This document shows positions 55,286 through 64,000 of a stretch of 64,000 nucleotides of DNA, piece by piece. Made by a program: the position numbers and the translations under genes. The stretch comes from Tetrapyrgos nigripes (lineage: Eukaryota > Basidiomycota > Agaricomycetes > Agaricales > Campanellaceae). The stretch spans positions 62,001 to 126,000 of the forward strand of contig JAACJM010000035.1 in assembly GCA_013368315.1 (NCBI GenBank), read 5' to 3'. The notes below the pieces were generated by a model, which saw only the letters and a list, made by a program, of their open reading frames with translations, did not search any database and had not been told where the DNA came from. Numbering within the stretch: the stretch's first letter is position 1; every line of letters begins with the position of its first letter.

Positions 55286-57495
55286 ATGCCCGAGCTCTCC
55301 ACTCAAGATCTTCTTGGAAATAAAGATTTGTATGGTATGCAGCAGTCTGTCTTTTCAGGCTGTCTTAACTTATTCCAATGTAGATTATATTACCTTCAGC
55401 GATGGTCTGGTTGCTGCTTTGCACCCTAGAACCCGCGAGTTCATCACCACTCCCAACACGCGCGAAATCCCCTTCCCACCTTTTGGCTCCACTCGTGATC
55501 TCTACCGTCGAGAGAATGGTCGTTACGGCGACGATGATCCCATCCAGTGGCCACAACCATTCAACTCCAAGCATCCTTATATTCCGTGCATTCCTCGGCC
55601 AGCAGTCCATATGACAGATACCTACGCTGCAGATAGTTGCATGTGGTATGTCGTTGGCGACCACCACTTGTCTCCGGGTCTGTCTACGACATCCAAAGCG
55701 ACCACTATCACACCATTTTTCAGCGATGAACTTACTGTGTCTGTGGACAAACTGCGAGAGAGAGTGGATGTTTTCCTCGCTCAGCATCCAACCGAGGACC
55801 ACTTCGCCTCACTACTGGCGGAATTTGGCACCACCATCACTGTATGCCATCACCGAGTATCTTCTATTCCGAGCCCACTTCATGACCTTCGTCGGGGAGT
55901 CGTTGAGATCCAGCGCAGCTGGCTTTATTCCGTCGCCATCCTCGACTATGTAGACTGTTTTCGAGCTCGAATGGAATCTGCTGTGGACGGGCCACAGGCA
56001 GCCGAACGCCGTCTAGGAGCCTTCGTTTGGAATGACAGAGACGCCCTCATGCTTTGGAGAGCTGGGCTTCCTGTCTACTACGTTCGGCCCTACAATGACT
56101 TCACTGTGCAGCGTATTTTGAAAACGCAGACGCTAACTCCTCCTAACCTGGACCTCAAGGCTGCAAACCCACCGTATCCTGTAATATACACAGGGCAGGC
56201 TGGTGCTGATGACAAGTTTTCTGCCATCCGTCGTGCATCTGTTGAGTGCTTTACTGTGTCCAGCCCTTTTGAGAATATGCATCTACCGGGTCAATATACC
56301 TCTTCATACTCCCCAGGCTCTAGCCGTATCTTCTCCGCTGCCCAATCTTCCCCTTCCACTTCCACTTCCACCTCCCAACCTTCTTTTACTGGTCCCATCC
56401 GTACATCTACCTCCACGCGGTCAGCAAAACCTTATGACAGTACTAATCGTTCAAGGGGTAAACGCCCCCGCACAAATCGTGAGCAGCTTTTTTTATTGTT
56501 TTCTGTCTCTTTCTAACATTGCTATTCTAGCTCCTAAAACAGAACGCGATCGATTTGCTGACTTGCCCTGGCACGAATGGGTTCCCCCTAATATCCAAGC
56601 CTGGATAGACATTAACCTGACCATCGACAAGTCATATCCCGGAAGAGTGCAGGGTTCAGGTACTTTGCGGAAAGCAGTCACCGTCGTTCCTGATCCTGCA
56701 ACCATATTTGGCCCAGATGAGTCTCAACGTCGAGTTGCATATCTCCAACAATGGAATCACGTGCGTTCGGTATGGATCCAGCATGCTCGAGCGAATGGCA
56801 TTAATCGTTCTGCTCTTTCTGCCGGGGTTTGGAAGAAGTTGCTCGGGCTTGGGGCTACCGGTCTATGGAAGAAGGAAGACACCCCTCGCAGTACATCAAC
56901 GCAGGAGCACAAGGAGGCCACCGACCTGATAGAGTCGGTATTTCAGAACTATGCACCCCAACAGGCAGTCATTCCTCCAACCACCAGCACAGTAGACGGT
57001 CATCATGCAAGGAAGTTGATAAAGGAGCTCAGCTGGATCAATTTTCGGGTGCAGTTGAAATATCTGGACGGTGTAGCAGACTTGACGATTCCAACTGCCT
57101 CCAGGTCCTTGTCCAATGCTGATTTCGAGGTCGCTCTTGCTAATCATCGACGATACCGCTCTCTGTTGATTAGCGATGTTCTTGGTGGGGACGATGATAT
57201 ATTCCATACGTCTTACAGCAACGTCGGCTTAGCTGCAGATGACTGGACTGCTCGCTTGCCGTCTTTAATTGCATTTTGGCGACTTATGGATACGTGGCCT
57301 GGTGAAAAACCAGCGATTTGGTCTAGAGGTTCCGACGCCAATCTCCCTAGTATGCCTGGGGATGGACAAGAGTGGGAGAGGATGCTGGCCATGTTCTATG
57401 TCCAAACTTTTTACAACTTCACTGGTCACCCACCTATCATACCTCGAAAATTATTACTGCAGGACTATTGTAAGGCCGGGTGTGGACATTATTGA
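55286..57495 (+). CDS. Unknown 702-aa protein, intact
   Basis: Exons 55286-55334, 55384-56478 and 56531-57495 use GT/AG introns of 49 and 52 nt. The total is 2109 nt, an exact 703 codons including the stop. The N-terminal half starts MPELSTQDLLGNKDLYDYIT, with ALHPRTREFITTPNTREIPF, LAQHPTEDHFASLLAEFG and AFVWNDRDALMLWRAGLPVY. A Ser/Thr/Pro-rich linker ending in SRGKRPRTN is a likely nuclear localisation signal. The C-terminal half has PWHEWVPPNIQAWID, PDPATIFGPDESQRRVAYLQ, WNHVRSVWIQHARA, and near the end MFYVQTFYNFTGHPPIIPR. No catalytic motif is recognised. Similar multi-exon unknown proteins are abundant in agaricomycetes (from memory). An intact frame next to the dioxygenase cassette is notable. 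Confidence 0.7.
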
Positions 57496-58271
57496 ACTGT
57501 AAGATTCCTCTCGTCTATCATCGTGTTTTCATTGCTTCATCTATATCTTGTACCATTGTATTTTTTTTTTTGTGTGTCTATGTATATATGAAAGCAGTCA
57601 ACGGACAATACCAAATGTCTATTTACTATCTGCTGGGCTGGTGCTGCAACCATTAGTCCCGAGGCTGCACCAATAACTTTGATGAAGGAACGTCCCCGTC
57701 CCGATCCCCGGCCCCATCTAGGTCTCCTTCAACTGTCTCTCTGTCAGCGAGCATGCTGACCACATCATTCAACTCAAGGATGTCATCTGGATGGGATGAC
57801 GAAGGCTTGGAGACCAGCGGAGGATGTCGGAGACAAGGGAAAATGTGTTTGGGCTTGCTTCTACGCCCAGGTCAGTGGATCATCTGCGAGACGTACAGCT
57901 CTTGGTTCGCTAAATGAAAGTTAGTTTAAGACGTGAGTATTCTCTTCTTATTCCTTTCTCCATGCATTAATGGATCAGTCCCACAGTTAGTAATCCTCTG
58001 CTGCGAAAACCTTCTTGTGTCGAATCACTACGTCCAAATTATCTCACAAGGTCCCACACAGCGAGCCGCATGGGAAGCCAGTTTGTTGAATAACTTGTAT
58101 TAAGGCTGCAAAGGGATGGCTTTCACTGTGATACAACATGGACAGCTTTTCAAGTTCGTGTCTAGGTATGTAAGCGCATGTTAAACTCTCTAGTCCGGTT
58201 TCACTAACAGTGTCTATCTTTTGCAGATGAACTATAGACTATTGCTCTTTTTTTCATTGCTTCTTCTCATC
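57496..58271. other. Intergenic region upstream of the Plavaka transposase
   Basis: No gene seen. A TTTTGCAG acceptor-like site just before 58227 suggests that a 5' non-coding exon may lie here, so the MQMNYRLLLF start at 58221 may not be used. I could not find CACTA-type element termini. Confidence 0.45.
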
Positions 58272-61200
58272 ATGGCGAAGACGTACCGCTGTAACAAATG
58301 TGGTGGCGATTTTCCAAGTATCGCTGACCGGCAGAGGCATTGGACAGCAAAACCCAACTGCGCCGGTGCAGGACCTAAGCTGAAGCTTATTCCTAAAGAC
58401 CAACGAAACCCAAAGGTACTGAGGCTTGCTGGTGCAAGTGATGTGTCCAGCTACTCAGAGGTGGGTGAAGAAATTTTTTTCGCCGGTACAAGATCAGATC
58501 CTGACATCATTTTACAGTCTGCTTCTACGCCAGAACCAATGCCCATCCCTGACCTCAACAATCCCATCTCACCAATGTCTGTAGATGATGAACCCAGACA
58601 AAAATCACCAACTCCTCTGCCTCCTCCTCCTCTTCCAAACATTTTGAAGCCCTTGCGTACAGGCCGGAAGCGTTCATTTCCTACTCGCCATCAGGAGAGA
58701 CTTCCCAGTCTTACTCAGGCATACCCTCGCATTTTTGCTCCATTGCTCCGACCTTCTACTCCCGAACAGCCGACGCCTCCTCCAGCAGTCGCTGCAGCTC
58801 CAGAGCCAGAGCCAGAGCCGGCCCCTGTAGCACTCAAAACCTGGATTAACACCGAACCCAACGAATACGACATTTATCGTTCCTACCCACAGTTGCCGAA
58901 GTCTATTCCTGACCTGCAGACACCCATCGCAGCAGTGTGCGAAGGTCCGGGATTTCCATGCCCACCACCTGCTGAACCTCTCTCTATCTTCGGATCTGCA
59001 GCGAAGGCCGTCGTCGACAGTACCTCTTCCATTAACAAAAACATCTTCACTCCTTTTCTCAACGCCACCGTTTTCCGTCTCATGAGCTGGTTCTACAATG
59101 GACATGACTCCAAGTCACTTGCCGATCTCGACAACCTCGTAAATGATGTACTCCTTCAAGATGACTATGACAAGGAGCATTTGAAGGGTTTCAGTGCAGA
59201 CGTAGTAGTGAAGACCATGGATGAGGCTCTCGGTCCAGAGCATGATCTGAGTGCTCAAGATGGCTGGAGAAAGACTTCCGTCAAGTTACCCCTTCCTGCG
59301 GATAACTTCTGTCAGTCCGAGTCTAGGGCACGCTCGCTAGAAGTGGATGAAGTCTTCTATCGCAAACCACTGGAAATCATCAAGGAAGTTTGTCAGTCGG
59401 AGAGATCACAGGGCTTTCATTACGTGCCCTTCAAACTTTTTCAGAAGTTTGATACCTTGCACGAGCGCAATGATGATGTCCGCCTTCATCAGGAACTTTA
59501 CAATTCAGACGCCTACATCGAGGAATATGATCATATCCAGCACCACCACGCAGCTCGGAAAACAGCTGATGGACAAGTGGTGGAAAATGTGCCGGTGGGA
59601 ATGATGGTATGGTCTGATGAGACCCAGTTGTCCCAATTCGGAGAGAAATCCATGTGGCCGATTTACCTGTACTTTGGGAATCAGTCAAAGTATCAGCGCT
59701 CCAAGCCCTCCTCATTTGCCGTCAATCATCTGGCCTATATCCCGAAGGTGGGTTTCATTTTTACCCTGAAGATCGCACTGCTAATATACCTCCAGCTACC
59801 TGCCAATCTCCAGGACGTGTATCGAGCAAACTTTCAAGCTCCAGCCAGTGCAGCGACCCTCACTCATCTCAAACGAGAGCTTGTACAAGCTATCTGGGCC
59901 CTCATACTGGACAAGGATTTCATGGAGGCATATGAGCACGGTATCGAGATTGTTTGTAGTGATGGTGTTCTCCGGAGAATCTTTCCTCGGTTTTTCACCT
60001 ATTCAGCAGACTATCCAGAAAAGTGCGTATTTATTTAGACTATTTAACATACCCTCCTCTCAATCTATCTCACAGGGTCATTCTGGCTACTATTCGCAAT
60101 CTTGGTGGCCGCCCCTGCCCTCATTGTCTGGTCAAAAAAGAACAGATTCATCAACTCGGAATGTTTCGGGACCGTCAACGTCATCGGACTCAGCGGCGGG
60201 TTGATTCAGAGCAACGAAGGGGTTTAATTGAGAGCGTGAGGAAGTGGATATTTGAATACGGATATCGCATTGCTTGTGCAGCTGTGGAACGACTGTTGCA
60301 GCCGCTATGTCTTACTACTGTCCGGGTAAATTGTTAGCTTGACTATTTCGAGGATACTTGCTCATATCTCTTTCTTCAGAACACTTTCTCCGAATGTTTT
60401 TTCCAGTTCGGTGTCAACTTTTACGAGATGTTTGTTCCCGATGTATTGCATGAGCTTGAGCTTGGCGTCTGGAAGGCGCTACTCACTCACCTCATACGAA
60501 TTCTTATAGCATATGGGCACGACACTGTACAGGAAATGGACGCACGGTACGTGTTACGTTCTTTAAGAGCTTGACTAGTTCTAACGTGGAACAGGTATCG
60601 TATGGTTCCTACATTTGGTCACTCCACCATTCGGAGAATGCGAAACAACACTTCGGCCATGAAGCAACTTGCAGCCCGGGACTTTGAAGATATGCTTCAG
60701 GTATGGTTCAGGTTACTCTCGTATCAGCTGGAGGGGTCATAGACGCTGACATTGATTGCAGGTTGCAATACCTGTCTTTGACGGACTTGTGAAGGAACAC
60801 AACGACAATATCCTTGACTGTCTTTTCGACCTTGCCGCATTCCATTGCCTGGCCAAGTTTCGGATCCATTCTGACATTTCTCTTGGCATACTGGATGACA
60901 AGATCACCGACGTTGGGAGCTCTATGCGGACATTTGAGGAGAAGGTATGCAGGAAATTTCAAACTAAGGAGATACCGAAGGAGACAGCTGCTAGGGGTAG
61001 GCGGAATGCAAAGAAGAGTGGAAACAAAGAGCAGGCTCGGACTCGGAGTAAAGGGAAAGCCAAAGAGACTCCAACTGTCGCCAAAGGGAAGACCTTCAGT
61101 CTCTCAACATACAAGTTCCATGCTATCGGTCATTATCCCTGGTTCATCCGTCGTTATGGTACCACTGACAATTACAATACTCAGATAGTACGTGGCAAGT

Positions 61201-62597
61201 TTATTTGATTCGTGTGTTTCCTGACCTTACTATTCTATCTAGGGCGAGCTAGAACATCGCCGAATCAAACGATTCTATAACCGTACCAACGTGTCTTCAA
61301 TTTTACACACCAAGTCACCAAACAAGAGCATCGCAAACGCCTCATCGAGAAGACCAAAACCAAACAGGCTTCCGGCGCCAAGGAATCCTCTCAGTCATCT
61401 CACGTTGTTCCTTTCTCTCACTCGGATCCTTTACACTTTTCTTCTCCAAAAACGTCCTACACTATTTCGGAGGACACTTCCATCTGGATGAATATTCAGA
61501 CCTGGATGAACAAGAACTCTAGGGACCCAGCTATCAAGGTGAGTCTGGCGGGCCATTAAATATTATTACCCATATCTAATATTGCTCAGGATTTTTATAA
61601 GGATTTGAGGTCGCACCTGTATTCCAGGTTAGTACCCGGAAAATTTGAATGGGATATCACCCTTCCAGAACGAGCATCTATCCGTGTCCTCCATGATCGC
61701 ATCTACTCCCATAAAGTCTTGCGAATCAATTACACCACCTATGACATGCGACGCAGCCAAGATCCCATCAACCCACGTACCAATGCCGACATCATGCTTC
61801 GCGCTCAAGATAACTCTCACTTGTATGCGCGTGTTATAGGAATCTTCCATGCCGAAGTCAAGCTGGCTAGTGAGGTGTCCTATAAACCAATGGACTTTTT
61901 GTGGGTCCGCTGGCTGGCACTTGATGATGACCATTCTTTCGACCTGGCGAAGAAGCGTCTTCCCAAGGTGGGCTTTGTGGATGCTAATGACCCGGAAGGC
62001 GCTTTTGGATTTGTGGACCCACATGATGTTGTACGGGCTGTACATCTCATCCCTACCTTTAGTATGGGTCGGACGAATACTATCATCGGCCCATCAAAGC
62101 TGGCACGAAAGGCATCTGACAAGCATGAAGATTGGTGGAGATTTGACATTGGAATGTGAGTTTCATTACCTCTTAAGCTTTCCGTGTTTTATATGCTCAT
62201 GTACCTCAGCTTTTCCGATAGGGACATGTTTGCATGGTTCATTCCCGGGATTGGTCTTGGGCATCAACTACCAAAGACCCGAGCTTCTTCTGCCAGTGTG
62301 CCGGAGTCTGAGTGGGAAGATGACGACGACTCGGAAGATCCATCACTGAAGATTCCTATCGCGCCAGAGGAACCACCAACTGGTTTACAAGACTACGAGG
62401 AGGTTGGGGACGTAGCAGTAGACGAGGATGAGGAAGCAGATTATGGTTACAAGTATAATGAAGAGCCTGAGGAAAGTGGGGAGGAAAATGAAGACGACGT
62501 ACTACTGGGCGAGGACAATCTTGGGCCAGAGGACGGTGAGGAACCCTTCAATCACAATGCAGATGTGTATCAAACAGAGGGGTATGCAGACATGTAG
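58272..62597 (+). pseudogene. Plavaka-family (CACTA-related) transposase, one frameshift
   Basis: The start chosen is MAKTYRCNKCGGDF (58272), which opens a C2H2-like finger (C-x2-C ... H ... C); an in-frame upstream ATG at 58221 follows a splice acceptor. After a Pro-rich linker come YDIYRSYPQLPKSIPDLQ, MSWFYNGHDSKSLADLDNLV, VPFKLFQKF, MMVWSDETQLSQFGEKSMWP, YLYFGNQSKYQRSKPSSFAV, HGIEIVCSDGVLRRIFPRFF and GRPCPHCLVKKEQIHQLG. DVLHELELGVWKALLTHLIR and GELEHRRIKRFYNRTN follow, and the C terminus is acidic. These are Plavaka hallmarks, with SDET and CSDG as likely acidic catalytic sites. Introns: 59748-59795, 60023-60075, about 60326-60379 and others. After FYNRTN (61290) the protein continues only in another frame (FNFTHQVTKQEHRKRL), a 1-nt loss. 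Confidence 0.85.
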
Positions 62598-63065
62598 TAG
62601 CTCTTAATTTTGACCTCGACCGTCTACACGTTCTCGCTCCGCCATCTATTTCTCATTTTCACGCCCCGGCCTCCTGACGTGTCGGAACTACGAGCTTCCA
62701 GCGGAAGTTCTAACTGTAGCTATCGACCGATCCCGGATTGCTGCATCACTCCTGAAGAACCCTATCTCCTTCAATCACATTACTCCCGGGGACTTCTTCA
62801 CTCCAGCTCTCTCACCAAACCTTACCACTTCCTGATCCCATCCTCGTAACACCACTCCTTACCTCCTGACCACATTACTCTCAAGGACTTCTTCGCTTCA
62901 GCTCTTCCACAAATCCGTACCTTTCTTTTGATCTTCTTTCTCAGTCGTTCATTTGCTCACATCTTTTCTCACCGCCACGATCTCCCACATGCACACATCT
63001 ATAGCTCGTTCTTTAGCCTGCACACTCACTCACAATCTCAGGCTCTACTTTTCGGTTTGGCCGCA

Positions 63066-63450
63066 GGTTAACAGCCCAACTGCGTATTGTTCTATTCTCA
63101 TATAACACCTATCCTTTATTTCATGATGATTTCAGCGCGGTGTCCCCGTATTCATATTCTCTGAGCACTTTATCCATTATCAATGCTTTTTTTACCATTA
63201 CTCTCGATAACTCTCACTTACTTGATCAGTTTATTTTCCCAGGAGTTCAAGAAGAACTGATTTAGTACTGTCCAATGAGGATGGAGTTAAAACAGCCCAG
63301 CTGCGTATCATTCCATCCTCATGTCCTTTATTCTTACATGATGATTCCAATGAGGTGTCGCTGCATTGTGGCACATTTTCTGAACACTTTATCCACTATC
63401 AATGCCTTTTTTACCATTACTCTCGATAACTCTCACTTACTTGATCAGTT
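63066..63450. repeat. Direct repeat of about 165 bp, spaced about 218 bp
   Basis: 63066-63232 and 63284-63450 share AACAGCCCA(A/G)CTGCGTAT at the left and CTCTCGATAACTCTCACTTA with TTGATCAGTT at the right; the middle is more diverged. Confidence 0.85.
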
Positions 63451-63653
63451 CCTTTCAGCATACAAAGAGGACACCGAAGCCATCGCTGACGGTGATTTTT
63501 CATTCAAACCGTATTTCCCAACAGCCGCCTTTACGTTCCCCTTTCTCTTCGTTCCACCATCGTCCACTCTCATCGCAACAGTGTCATCTCAGGGCATCCC
63601 AGCCGTACACGCACCTTTGCTCTTTCCCGAGATTACTCATGGCCAGGAATGAC

Positions 63654-63701
63654 GACTTCACCAACGACTTCACCAACGACTTCACCAACGACTTCACCAA
63701 C
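63654..63701. repeat. 12-bp tandem repeat, four units
   Basis: GACTTCACCAAC repeats four times exactly. In one frame it would encode Asp-Phe-Thr-Asn, but no convincing gene surrounds it. Confidence 0.9.
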
Positions 63702-64000
63702 GAGCTTTCGTTCCAAATAAAGACATTGACTCCCCGGGCCGGCGCTGTTGAGGGCTTGGGAGCATTGTAAACAATGGCCCGGGGATGCTCAACTTATTTC
63801 ATACCTTTCACAACTCTATCCACTATCTCACGTCTCGCCCGGAACCCTATCATGACCCTTCCGAGTTCCAACCACCTTCTGACCCTCGCCAATCATTAAT
63901 CCCATCCGCGATATTGCAAAGTGAGTCAACATTTCGACTATTAGTATCTCTGTCACTTCAAGGACTTCTCAGATGACGACGACACCTAGTAGATTCCTCT

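Larger units (their letters stand above)
62598..64000. other. Pyrimidine-rich non-coding tail of the window
   Basis: No gene supported. It contains a roughly 218-bp direct repeat (63066-63450) and a 12-bp tandem repeat (63654-63701). It could be the 3' subterminal region of the Plavaka element, but no terminal inverted repeat was identified. Confidence 0.4.

Noticed and set aside
55286..62597. One transposon carrying both the 702-aa gene and the Plavaka transposase.
   Set aside because: Same strand and close spacing, but I found no terminal repeats or duplications enclosing both.

Overview
The window looks like accessory DNA from an agaricomycete (mushroom-forming basidiomycete). I infer this from the gene families: HET-domain genes, IKS-type kinases, Plavaka and tnp2 (CACTA) transposases, a TET/JBP-like dioxygenase, and DUF6698- and DUF6729-type proteins. 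Introns of about 48-60 nt fit this. I recognise no core housekeeping gene. Almost everything is a transposable element, a segmental duplicate, or a gene from a lineage-expanded family. No RNA genes or CRISPR arrays were found.

1-13.7 kb: a tandem array of [IKS-type kinase relic + HET-domain gene]. It holds the end of one unit (1-585), unit 1 (about 605-6705) and unit 2 (about 7250-13678). All kinase copies are broken. One HET gene is intact (4331-6517), and the next is frameshifted in a G-run.

13.7-30.4 kb: a nest of elements. A large TIR element (15266-22225) carries a decayed gene that joins a DUF6729-like zinc/HTH domain, a DDE-transposase-like centre and a WRN/RNase-D-type 3'-5' exonuclease. 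A second, inverted 5' half lies at 22613-28633. It is interrupted by a solo LTR (5-bp TSD) and a dead hAT element (8-bp TSD). A third IKS kinase is split in two opposite orientations. Flipping 18072-22612 would rejoin it around one complete element bounded by an 8-bp duplication, so an inversion through the repeated arms is the simplest history.

30.9-43.8 kb: a degenerate Ty3/gypsy pol on the minus strand, split by an 8.7-kb CACTA element (33758-42488). The CACTA element has an 11-bp TIR, a 3-bp TSD and three genes.

44.5-57.5 kb: a cluster of expanded-family genes. These are a DUF6698-like protein with a long Asp/Asn tract, two structurally similar unknown proteins, an intact 491-aa TET/JBP-like 2OG-Fe(II) dioxygenase, and an intact 702-aa unknown protein. 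The dioxygenase and one unknown gene sit between two direct repeats that carry a short conserved hairpin.

58.2-62.6 kb: a Plavaka-family transposase gene with one frameshift. The rest of the window is repeat-rich non-coding sequence.

Intact reading frames supported by arithmetic or continuous translation are HET copy 2, the dioxygenase and the 702-aa protein. Exon joins in the other multi-exon genes are approximate.
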